This document shows positions 25,140 through 32,963 of a DNA stretch of 64,000 nucleotides, piece by piece. Numbering within the stretch: position 1 is the first letter of the stretch; each line of letters begins with the position of its first letter. The notes below the pieces were generated by a model. It worked only from the letters and a program-made list of their open reading frames with translations, ran no database searches and was not told where the DNA came from. The stretch comes from Pseudomonas sp. URIL14HWK12:I12 (GTDB taxonomy: Bacteria > Pseudomonadota > Gammaproteobacteria > Pseudomonadales > Pseudomonadaceae): assembly GCF_003097135.1 (NCBI RefSeq), contig NZ_QEQL01000007.1, positions 62,001 to 126,000 on the forward strand. Reading direction: 5' to 3'. The position numbers and the translations under genes are program-made.

Positions 25140-26684
25140 TCAGGCTTTCGGGCCGGCCTCGCGGATGGCATCGCTGACTTCGAACTTCTTGAAGTTCTCG
25201 GTGAACAAGCCAGCCAGGCCTTTTGCCGCGGTGTCGTAGGCAGCCGGGTCAGCCCAGGTGTTGCGTGGGTTGAGCAGGTTGGTTTCGACGCCTGGCACTG
25301 CTTTTGGCACGTCCAGGTTGACGATATCGAGGTGCTCGGTTTCAGCACCGATCAACGCACCGCTCTGGATGGCCGCGATCACGCCACGGGTGGTGGGGAT
25401 GCTGAAGCGCTTGCCCACGCCGTAGCCGCCGCCGGTCCAGCCGGTGTTGACCAGGTACACCTTGGAGCCGAACTGGCGAATGCGCTTGATCAGCAGCTCT
25501 GCGTACACGCCGGCAGGGCGCGGGAAGAACGGTGCGCCGAAGCAGGTGGAGAAGGTCGACTTGATGCCGGCGCCCGAACCCATCTCGGTCGAGCCGACCA
25601 GGGCGGTGTAGCCAGACAGGAAGTGATAGGCCGCCTGCTCTTCGTTGAGGATCGACACTGGCGGCAGCACGCCGGTCAGGTCGCAGGTCAGGAAGATCAC
25701 AGCGTTCGGCTCGCCACCGAGGTTCTTCGGCGCGCGCTTCTCGATCAGCTCACGCGGGTAGGCGGCGCGGCTGTTCTGGGTGAGGCTGTCGTCGGTGTAA
25801 TCGGGCAGGCGGGTTTCCGGGTTCAGCACGACGTTCTCGAGCACCGCGCCGAACTGGATGGCTTTCCAGATCACCGGCTCGTTCTTCTCGGTCAGGTCGA
25901 TGCATTTGGCGTAGCAGCCGCCTTCGATGTTGAAGACAACGCCGTCGCCCCAGCCGTGCTCGTCGTCACCGATCAGGTAACGGCTTTCGTCAGCCGACAG
26001 GGTGGTTTTGCCCGTGCCGGAAAGGCCGAAGAACAGAGTTACATCGCCGTCTTCGCCCATGTTGGCAGCGCAGTGCATCGGCAGCACGCCCGAAGCCGGC
26101 AGCAGGTAGTTCTGCACCGAGAACATGGCCTTCTTCATTTCGCCGGCGTAGCGCATGCCAGCGATCAGCACTTTCTTGGCTGCGAAGTTGATGATCACGG
26201 TGCCATCGGAGTTGGTGCCATCACGCTCCGGCTCGCACACGAACCATGGGGCGTTGAGGATCTGCCATTGGTCTTTGCCGGCGGGGTTGTACTGCTCGGG
26301 GTTGATGAACAGGCAACGGCCGAACAGGTTGTGCCAGGCGGTTTCGGTGGTCATCTTCACAGCCAGGTAGTGGCTGGCGTCGGACCCTACGTGAACGTGG
26401 GAGACGAAATGGTCGCGCTCGGCCAGGTAGGCCTCGACACGGCCCCAAAGGGCGTCGAACTTGTCGGCAGGGAATTTGCGGTTGATCGGGCCCCAGGCGA
26501 TCTGGTCCTGGCTGGAAGGCTCTTCAACAATGAAGCGATCGACCGGCGAACGACCGGTACGATGGCCTGTTTTCACAACCAGCGAGCCATTGGCGGCAAG
26601 CTCACCCTCACCGCGGCGGAGGGCTTCCTCTACCAGTTGAGCGGTGCTGATGTCGGTATACACGGCGTTTTTGGCTTGCGTCAT
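25140..26684 (-). CDS. pckA: Phosphoenolpyruvate carboxykinase (ATP)
   Basis: The 514-residue enzyme converts oxaloacetate and ATP to phosphoenolpyruvate and CO2, the first step of gluconeogenesis. The kinase loop GLSGTGKTTLSAD lies near residue 225, preceded by the PEPCK-specific segment and followed by the metal-binding DDEHGWGDG, with the PRELIEKR segment further on. The ATG at 26684 gives the normal MTQAKN start. A near-palindromic TTGTAGTAAATTTACAA 40 nt upstream resembles sites of the sugar regulator HexR. Confidence 0.97.
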   Translation of the reverse strand: MTQAKNAVYTDISTAQLVEEALRRGEGELAANGSLVVKTGHRTGRSPVDRFIVEEPSSQDQIAWGPINRKFPADKFDALWGRVEAYLAERDHFVSHVHVGSDASHYLAVKMTTETAWHNLFGRCLFINPEQYNPAGKDQWQILNAPWFVCEPERDGTNSDGTVIINFAAKKVLIAGMRYAGEMKKAMFSVQNYLLPASGVLPMHCAANMGEDGDVTLFFGLSGTGKTTLSADESRYLIGDDEHGWGDGVVFNIEGGCYAKCIDLTEKNEPVIWKAIQFGAVLENVVLNPETRLPDYTDDSLTQNSRAAYPRELIEKRAPKNLGGEPNAVIFLTCDLTGVLPPVSILNEEQAAYHFLSGYTALVGSTEMGSGAGIKSTFSTCFGAPFFPRPAGVYAELLIKRIRQFGSKVYLVNTGWTGGGYGVGKRFSIPTTRGVIAAIQSGALIGAETEHLDIVNLDVPKAVPGVETNLLNPRNTWADPAAYDTAAKGLAGLFTENFKKFEVSDAIREAGPKA

Positions 26685-26723
26685 GTGAATCCCCGTCGGC
26701 ACTGAGCCGAGTGTTTCTACGTT

Positions 26724-26740
26724 TTGTAGTAAATTTACAA
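26724..26740 (-). promoter_or_regulatory. HexR-like operator upstream of pckA
   Basis: TTGTAGTAAATTTACAA is a 17-nt near-palindrome (arms TTGTA/TACAA). It resembles the HexR sites described for central carbon genes of gammaproteobacteria, although the P. putida spacing quoted is TTGT-N7-8-ACAA and here it is N9. It is 40 nt upstream of pckA. An overlapping TGTAGT...ACTACA pair (26726-26750) widens the symmetry. Confidence 0.4.
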
Positions 26741-26860
26741 CACTACTACAGGTGAAAAGTGGGCCGGATTATGCCAGAACCGCCCGGAAAAAGTAGAGCC
26801 CCCGGGTCGAAAACGGCGCTATTCCGGCACCTGCAGAGCTGTACCGTCGGGTTAATCGCT

Positions 26861-27763
26861 TCAGTGACGGGTCTCTGACGCTCCTTCGACCCCTCCCCCT
26901 GCGAACAGTTGCGCGATGTCGCTCGCGTCATAGAAATAGCGCTCGTTGCAGAACTCGCAGTCGATCTCGACCTGGCCGCCTTGCTCTTGCGCCAGCGACA
27001 GGGCGTCGCTTTCACCCAGGCTGATCAGCGCGCGGCCGCAGCGCTCGCGGGAGCAACTGCAACGGAAGGTAAGCGGTTGCGGATCGTAGAGGCGCACTTG
27101 CTCTTCGTGGTAGAGGCGGTGCAGCAGCGTGTCGTTATCGAGGGTCAGCAGCTCCTCGGCGCTCAAGGTTCGCGCCAGGGTTACCAGATGCTCCCAGTTG
27201 CTGGCGCGCTCTTCGCTGTCTCGCAACTTCTCGACGGGCAGTTGCTGCAACAGCATGCCGCGTGCGTTCTGCCCATCGGCCTCGAGCCAGAAGCGAGTGC
27301 CCAATTGCTCGGAGGTCTTGAAGTAGTGGTCGAAGCACTCGGCCAGGGTGTGCCCGTTCAATGCCACGATGCCCTGATAGCGCTTGCCGCGGGTTGGGTC
27401 GACGGTCATCGCCAAGGTGCCATCGGGCATCAGTGACTGCAGATCATGCACATCGCCCAATGCCTCTGCGTCATAGCGGGCGAGGCCGCGCAGCTCACGG
27501 GCACTGGAGCACTCGATCATCAGCAAGGGCACCGGGCCATCAGAGCGTGCCTGCAGGATCAGCAAGCCATCGAACTTGAGCGTACCCACCAGCAATGCAG
27601 CCGCCGCCATGAACTGGCCCAGCAGCTCGGCGACCGGTTGCGGGTAAGGATGGCGGGCCAGCACCTCGGCGTAGCTGGCGCGCAGCTCGACCATTTCGCC
27701 GCGCACATCGGCGTCGTCAAAGATGAAACGTTGGGAATAGTCAGTAATAGAAGCGTCGGACAT
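26861..27763 (-). CDS. hslO: Redox-regulated chaperone Hsp33
   Basis: The 300-residue holdase chaperone is activated when oxidation releases zinc from four C-terminal cysteines, here C235, C237, C269 and C272 (C-x-C...C-x2-C). The N-terminal core, including RSDGPVPLLMIECS-like sequence, is normal. The ATG at 27763 is chosen over one five codons upstream. Residues after 290 are a short variable tail. Confidence 0.95.
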   Translation of the reverse strand: MSDASITDYSQRFIFDDADVRGEMVELRASYAEVLARHPYPQPVAELLGQFMAAAALLVGTLKFDGLLILQARSDGPVPLLMIECSSARELRGLARYDAEALGDVHDLQSLMPDGTLAMTVDPTRGKRYQGIVALNGHTLAECFDHYFKTSEQLGTRFWLEADGQNARGMLLQQLPVEKLRDSEERASNWEHLVTLARTLSAEELLTLDNDTLLHRLYHEEQVRLYDPQPLTFRCSCSRERCGRALISLGESDALSLAQEQGGQVEIDCEFCNERYFYDASDIAQLFAGGGVEGASETRH

Positions 27764-27872
27764 GGGGCCGCCTATCAAGAAAAAATGACAAAATAAGTAT
27801 CAATGTAAATAAACTTGCCAACTGGTACGCACCACTCCGGTGCATTGGAAGCTGCCAAGCTCGAGGTCCTTT

Positions 27873-28670
27873 ATGAATGCATCCGCACTGTTCCAGCCTA
27901 GATGGAACGCACGCGGCCTGATCCTGTGCAATGTGATCGCCGTGGCCTTGCTGGGGTTATGGCTATGGCCGGCAGGCAACGCCGCCATGACCTGGGCCGA
28001 TGAGGCCTTCTACGCAGTGGTCAACCAACCCCTGGCCAGCAACGCCGCTTGGCGTTACATCTGGACCGTGGGCAGCCTGCGCCCCTTCGATGCATTGGTG
28101 GGGCTCATTCTACTGTTTTTGCTGATTCGCGGTGACTGGATCTTCAAAGCCAGCGAAGTGCGCCGCGCGTTCTGGGGCTTCATTTCGGTGCTGCTCCTGC
28201 TGCTGGTTATCCGCACCCTGTTCTCCAAGCTCTGCGATGCAATGGGCTGGCAGCACGACAGTATCTCGATGGTGGTGCAGAACGCCGTTCACCTGAGCGA
28301 CTGGTACCCACATCTGGATAAGCACTGGCAACTCAAGGACCAATCCAGCAACAGCTTCCCCGGCGACCACGCCTCAGTGCTGTTCATCTGGGCGCTGTAC
28401 ATGAGCGTGTGCGCTCGCCGTGCGGGCCAGATGCTGCTGCCATGGGCCCTGGCGTTGCTGTTCAGCATGCCGCGCCTGGTAGCGGGCGCCCACTGGGGGC
28501 AGGACGACTACATCGGTGGCGTATTGATGGCCGTATTGGCGCTGGGCTGGGGCTACTACACCCCGTTCGTGGCCCATGCCAGCGGCTGGCTCACCCGCAT
28601 GACCGCGCCGATCTTCAACCTGCTGCGCAAGTTGCCGCTGATCAACCGCCTGAGCGTGATCAGCGCCTAA
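27873..28670 (+). CDS. PAP2-family membrane phosphatase (LpxT/lipid phosphatase-like)
   Basis: The 265-residue protein has five or six membrane spans and two of the three PAP2 motifs: SFPGDHA and SMPRLVAGAHWGQDD (S-R-x5-H-x3-D). The first KxxxxxxRP motif is not obvious in its usual place. Members dephosphorylate undecaprenyl pyrophosphate or move phosphate to lipid A; the LpxT-like SFPGDHA loop and downstream layout favour an envelope lipid role. It diverges from hslO with a 109-nt gap and overlaps the convergent hslR by 4 nt. Confidence 0.75.
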   Translation: MNASALFQPRWNARGLILCNVIAVALLGLWLWPAGNAAMTWADEAFYAVVNQPLASNAAWRYIWTVGSLRPFDALVGLILLFLLIRGDWIFKASEVRRAFWGFISVLLLLLVIRTLFSKLCDAMGWQHDSISMVVQNAVHLSDWYPHLDKHWQLKDQSSNSFPGDHASVLFIWALYMSVCARRAGQMLLPWALALLFSMPRLVAGAHWGQDDYIGGVLMAVLALGWGYYTPFVAHASGWLTRMTAPIFNLLRKLPLINRLSVISA

Positions 28671-29065
28671 CCGCGCAACAGATCGAACAGTTGCCGGCGC
28701 TGCTTCTTGGTAGGCCGGCCATCTGTTTCGATGCCCACGGCACCGGCCTTGCGCATGGCCGCTGCCTTCTCGCGGCGAGCGACACTCTCCGGCGTTTCTT
28801 CGTAAAGGGTTTGCGCCTCTGGGGCGCCCCTGCGTACGGCCGAAAGCGCCTTGACCTCTACCGTTCGCTCATCGAACCCGGTGCGCAGCTCATAAAGGTC
28901 GCCAATGCGTGGCTCCTTGCCTGGCTTGCAGCGTTCACCACGATGATGCACCTTGCCGCTTTCGATGGCAGCCTTGGCCAGGGCACGGGTTTTGTAGAAA
29001 CGCGCCGCCCACAGCCATTTGTCCAGCCTTACCTTGTCGTCTTCCTGCTCTGCAGCCTTGGCCAC
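28667..29065 (-). CDS. hslR: Ribosome-associated heat shock protein Hsp15
   Basis: The 132-residue S4-domain protein binds stalled 50S subunits carrying a nascent chain and helps to recycle them. RLDKWLWAARFYKTRALAKAAI (13-34) is the S4 motif; the C-terminus is basic. The GTG at 29065 is preferred because it follows AAGAGGTG by a few nucleotides and gives the normal AKAAEQEDDK start. It overlaps the PAP2 gene on the other strand by 4 nt. Confidence 0.93.
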   Translation of the reverse strand: MAKAAEQEDDKVRLDKWLWAARFYKTRALAKAAIESGKVHHRGERCKPGKEPRIGDLYELRTGFDERTVEVKALSAVRRGAPEAQTLYEETPESVARREKAAAMRKAGAVGIETDGRPTKKQRRQLFDLLRG

Positions 29066-29214
29066 TGTTGCACCTCTTGTTTGAACATTTTTCCACTCTA
29101 CTCCCACTGACATCGGATGCAACGCTTGCCTGGCACCAACGGGGGTGCCGCGCAACCTGCGGGAAGCTACTCTATGCGAAACCTTCCTTGCACCCACACC
29201 GGTGACTGAAAATC

Positions 29215-29697
29215 TTGAAAACATTCGACCATCTGACGGTGATCGGCCTGCGTGAGTGGGTGGCATTGCCCGAGCTCGGCGTTGCAGGGCTACGTGCCAA
29301 GATCGACACGGGTGCCAGCACCTCCAGCCTGCACGCCACCGAGATCGAGCCCTTCGAGCGCAACGGCGAACGCTGGGTGCGCTTCAACGCCCACTTGGGC
29401 AGCGTGGTGCAATTGCGCCATCGCCGCTGTGAAGCGCCTCTGGTGGCGATCAAAACCATCAAGAGCTCCAACGGCCAGGCCCAGACCCGCTACACCATCC
29501 GCACCTCGCTGGCCCTGGGCGACCGGGTGTGGCAGGTCGAATTCACGTTGGCCTGCCGCAAGGCAATGCGTTATCGCCTGCTGCTGGGGTCAAAGGCCCT
29601 TGTAGCAGGCCAATTGGTCGTTAACCCTGGCGTCACGTACGTCCAGGACAAGCCGGTATTCCCGGTCTCCCTTCCTGAATCCACAGGTGCTGCATGA
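29215..29697 (+). CDS. rimB: RimB-type retropepsin-like zinc/aspartic protease
   Basis: The 160-residue protein belongs to the family annotated as ATP-dependent zinc protease, with the retropepsin-like KIDTGASTSSLHA motif (D31). It starts with a TTG, giving the usual KTFDHLTVIGLREW N-terminus. In Pseudomonas the RimABK module modifies ribosomal protein S6, and RimB interacts with RimK. The stop overlaps the rimK ATG by 4 nt. No rimA is recognised here. Confidence 0.8.
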   Translation: MKTFDHLTVIGLREWVALPELGVAGLRAKIDTGASTSSLHATEIEPFERNGERWVRFNAHLGSVVQLRHRRCEAPLVAIKTIKSSNGQAQTRYTIRTSLALGDRVWQVEFTLACRKAMRYRLLLGSKALVAGQLVVNPGVTYVQDKPVFPVSLPESTGAA

Positions 29698-30599
29698 AGA
29701 TCGCCGTACTTTCGCGAAACCCGCGTCTGTATTCCACACGCCGCCTGGTCGAAGCCGGGGTCGAGCGTGGCCATGAAATGGTCGTTGTCGATACCTTGCG
29801 CGCCTACATGAACATCGCCAGCCATCACCCCCAGATCCACTATCGTGGCAAACCGCTGGAAGGTTTCGACGCGGTCATCCCGCGCATCGGGGCCTCGGTC
29901 ACGTTCTACGGCTGCGCAGTGTTGCGCCAGTTCGAGATGATGGGCGTGTACCCGCTCAACGAGTCGGTCGCCATCGCCCGCTCACGCGACAAGCTGCGCT
30001 CGCTGCAACTGCTGTCGCGCCGCGGCCTGGGCTTGCCGGTTACCGGTTTCGCCCACTCCCCCGACGACATCCCGGACCTCATCCAGATGGTCAACGGCGC
30101 ACCGCTGGTGATCAAGGTGCTCGAAGGCACGCAAGGCATCGGCGTGGTGCTGTGCGAAACCACCAAGGCCGCCGAATCGGTGATCGAGGCCTTCATGGGG
30201 CTGAAGCAGAACATCATGGTGCAGGAATACATCAAGGAAGCCGGTGGCGCTGATATCCGCTGCTTCGTGGTCGGCGACAAGGTCATCGCCGCCATGAAGC
30301 GCCAGGCCAAACCCGGGGAGTTTCGCTCCAACCTTCATCGGGGCGGCACCGCAAGCCTGATCAAGATCACCCCGGAAGAGCGAGTGACCGCCATTCGCGC
30401 CGCGAAGGTCATGGGGCTGTCGGTGGCAGGCGTCGACATCCTGCGCTCGCATCACGGCCCGCTGGTGATGGAGGTCAACTCGTCGCCAGGCCTTGAGGGC
30501 ATCGAGGAAACCACCGGCAAGAACGTCGCCTCCATCATCATCGAACACCTGGAGAAAAACAGCGGGCCGAACATGATCCGTACTAAAGGCAAAGGCTAA
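29694..30599 (+). CDS. rimK: Ribosomal protein S6 glutamate ligase RimK
   Basis: The 301-residue ATP-grasp ligase adds glutamates to the C-terminus of S6, which alters the proteome and motility in Pseudomonas. It starts MKIAVLSRNPRLYSTRRLVEA and carries PLVIKVLEGTQGIGV, the IMVQEYIKEAGGADIRCFVVG lid and the VMEVNSSPGLEGIE metal site. It is coupled to rimB by a 4-nt overlap. Its stop overlaps the convergent envZ gene by 4 nt. Confidence 0.95.
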   Translation: MKIAVLSRNPRLYSTRRLVEAGVERGHEMVVVDTLRAYMNIASHHPQIHYRGKPLEGFDAVIPRIGASVTFYGCAVLRQFEMMGVYPLNESVAIARSRDKLRSLQLLSRRGLGLPVTGFAHSPDDIPDLIQMVNGAPLVIKVLEGTQGIGVVLCETTKAAESVIEAFMGLKQNIMVQEYIKEAGGADIRCFVVGDKVIAAMKRQAKPGEFRSNLHRGGTASLIKITPEERVTAIRAAKVMGLSVAGVDILRSHHGPLVMEVNSSPGLEGIEETTGKNVASIIIEHLEKNSGPNMIRTKGKG

Positions 30600-31906
30600 A
30601 CGGCATCGCGCGGGAGCATCAGATTCAACGGCAGCCGCACCCGCGCTTCCAGGCCACCACCATCGCGATTGCGCAGCTCCACCGTACCGCCGTGCATCGC
30701 GACAATGCGCCTTACGATGGCAAGGCCCAGGCCGGTGCCTTTGCTGCGGGCGCGGTCGCCACGGGTAAAGGGGTTGAAAATGCCTTCGAGCTCCTCTTCG
30801 CTCAAGCCCTCGCCACGGTCCAGCACACTCAGCACGACGTAAGGTGCGCTGGAATCACCCGCCACGTAGGCCGCTACCTCGACCTGCTGGCCGCCGTGAT
30901 AAAGCGCATTGCCTACCAGGTTCATCAACAGCCGCTTGATCGATATGCGCCGCAACGGCACCGGTGGAATGGGCTGCAGCGCCAGGTTGACTCGGTGCTC
31001 GGGCTGGTTGAACGGGGCCACCACCTCGCGAACCAGTTCGCTCAGGTCGACCTCTTCCAGCGCCTCGTCGCGCCCATCGCGGATAAATGCCATGAACTGG
31101 TCGAGGATGGCGTCCATGTCTTCGATATCGCGCACCATGTCATCGGCGAATTCGTTGCGCTCGCCGATCATGGCCAGTGACAGGCGCAGGCGCGTCAGCG
31201 GCGTGCGCAGGTCGTGGGAAACCCCAGCCAGCATCAGCTCGCGCTCTCGCCCGGCCTGCTCGACGTCTTCGGCCATCTGGTTGAAGGCGTTGTAGACCTC
31301 GGTCATTTCGTTGGGCTGGTCGCTGATGGGCAGGCGCACGCTGCGGCCCTTGCCCAGCTCGCGTGCGGCATTGATCAGCAGCTTGAGCGGCTGAATCAAT
31401 TGGCTAACGAAAATCCAGGCGGACGCCGTGGAGAGCACCCCGATTGCCAGGAACCAGCCCAGCACGCTCCAGATTTTCTGGCCGCGAAGCGGGTGTGGGT
31501 AAAGCGGCACTTTCATCCAGTCAGGCCCCAGGCTTGGCGCCCGTACCCACAACGCCGGTGGGGCATGTACCCGCAGGCGCACCTCGGTGTCTTCGCCCAG
31601 TTCGTCTTGCATCTGGCGCTGGTAGATCTCGCTGTACGGCCAGTGTTGCTCCCCCTGGGGCACGTTGGTACCGGCCACCCGCAACAGCCCCGCAGCATCG
31701 GCGATGCGTTCACGGTTTTTCTCGTCGGCAGCCCAGTAGGCCCGGAGGGTCAGGCCGACACCGTGGCTGTACTGGCGGTCGACCAGCACGTCTTCGTTCA
31801 TCAGCAGGTAGACCAGGGTCAAGGCCTTGGAGAACAGGACGGCGACCAGCACCAGCCACAGGGTGCGGGCGAAGAAACTTTGCGGAAACCAGACGGGTGC
31901 TTTCAT
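30596..31906 (-). CDS. envZ: Osmolarity sensor histidine kinase EnvZ
   Basis: The 436-residue kinase has a first span at about 13-36, a periplasmic loop to about 150, a second span, a HAMP segment (LINAARELGKG), the H-box GVSHDLRTPLTRLR with His231, and an ATPase domain with NLVGNALYHG, DRGEGL and GTGLGLAIV. It phosphorylates OmpR in response to osmolarity, controlling porins. The ATG at 31906 gives the N-terminal span; it follows ompR by 90 nt on the minus strand. Confidence 0.93.
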   Translation of the reverse strand: MKAPVWFPQSFFARTLWLVLVAVLFSKALTLVYLLMNEDVLVDRQYSHGVGLTLRAYWAADEKNRERIADAAGLLRVAGTNVPQGEQHWPYSEIYQRQMQDELGEDTEVRLRVHAPPALWVRAPSLGPDWMKVPLYPHPLRGQKIWSVLGWFLAIGVLSTASAWIFVSQLIQPLKLLINAARELGKGRSVRLPISDQPNEMTEVYNAFNQMAEDVEQAGRERELMLAGVSHDLRTPLTRLRLSLAMIGERNEFADDMVRDIEDMDAILDQFMAFIRDGRDEALEEVDLSELVREVVAPFNQPEHRVNLALQPIPPVPLRRISIKRLLMNLVGNALYHGGQQVEVAAYVAGDSSAPYVVLSVLDRGEGLSEEELEGIFNPFTRGDRARSKGTGLGLAIVRRIVAMHGGTVELRNRDGGGLEARVRLPLNLMLPRDAV

Positions 31907-31996
31907 GGATTTATCGACAGGCAGGCACGTAAAAACGACTTGCCGCACGCCAGCCGGAGCTTGGTGCGGGCAAGTCGCCAGATTGTACGGCGGAGA

Positions 31997-32737
31997 TCAG
32001 CGGCCAGCGTTGCCATCGGGGACGAAGACATAGCCGACCCCCCACACAGTCTGGATATAACGTGGTTTGGAGGGGTCGGGCTCGATCATCCGACGCAACC
32101 GAGAGATCTGCACATCGATGGAGCGCTCCAGCGCATCCCATTCACGGCCACGGGCCAGGCTCATGAGCTTGTCGCGGGTGAGCGGTTCGCGGGCATGCAT
32201 CACCAGGGCTTTGAGCACTGCGAATTCACCGGTGGTGAGCATGTGAACTTCGTCGCCACGCTTGAGCTCGCGGGTGGCCAGCGACAGCACGTAGTCACCG
32301 AAGGTAACCTGCTCGTCGGAGCTGCCCGGAGCGCCCGGCACGGGGTTGTGCTGGCGACGTAGCACGGCCTTGACACGCGCCATCAGCTCATCGGGGTTGA
32401 ACGGCTTGGCAAGGTAGTCGTCAGCGCCCAGCTCCAGGCCCTTGATGCGGCTGAGCTCGTCACCTTTGGCGGTGAGCATGATGATCGGGATCTGATTGTT
32501 GCCTGCGCGCAACCGGCGACATGCCGAGAGGCCGTCTTCACCCGGCAGCATCAGGTCGAGCACGACAAGGTTGAACACCTCGCGAGCAAGGAGGCGGTCC
32601 ATTTGTTCGACGTTGGGCACCGCACGGGCGCGGTACCCCTTGCTGACGAAAAAACGCTCCAGCAGGCTGCTCAGGCCTGGATCGTCATCCACGATCAGGA
32701 TTTTCTCGCCTTCGGCTGTTTGGGCAGTGCTGCTCAT
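31997..32737 (-). CDS. ompR: Response regulator OmpR
   Basis: The 246-residue regulator has a receiver with phospho-Asp61 (VLDLMLPGEDG) and acidic pocket VDDDP, and a winged-helix domain with LTTGEFAVLKALV and SLARGREWDALERSIDVQISRLR. It is the first gene of ompR-envZ. The gap to the divergent tex gene (226 nt) holds both promoters; a clear TATAAT for tex is at 32884. Confidence 0.96.
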   Translation of the reverse strand: MSSTAQTAEGEKILIVDDDPGLSSLLERFFVSKGYRARAVPNVEQMDRLLAREVFNLVVLDLMLPGEDGLSACRRLRAGNNQIPIIMLTAKGDELSRIKGLELGADDYLAKPFNPDELMARVKAVLRRQHNPVPGAPGSSDEQVTFGDYVLSLATRELKRGDEVHMLTTGEFAVLKALVMHAREPLTRDKLMSLARGREWDALERSIDVQISRLRRMIEPDPSKPRYIQTVWGVGYVFVPDGNAGR

Positions 32738-32883
32738 GAAAGACTCCTGTTCAGGGCGGCGCGCATTATGACGCGCCGAGGCGAGGCCGTGCTGTATGCA
32801 TTGTTAGCAGATTTTTCCTCGACAAGCAGCCGACCGCCCATCCTGCAAGCACCTCCCGCTGCCCCGGGGTACGTGTCGCTGGG

Positions 32884-32889
32884 TATAAT
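32884..32889 (+). promoter_or_regulatory. -10 element of tex
   Basis: GGGTATAATGCC is a consensus TATAAT about 80 nt upstream of the tex ATG on the plus strand. A -35 is not well conserved. Confidence 0.5.
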
Positions 32890-32963
32890 GCCGGCTTTTT
32901 TGATCCAGGGGCCTGCCCGGCGCACCTCGCCCGGCCCCATCCAGCAACGAGTGCAGGGGTTTT

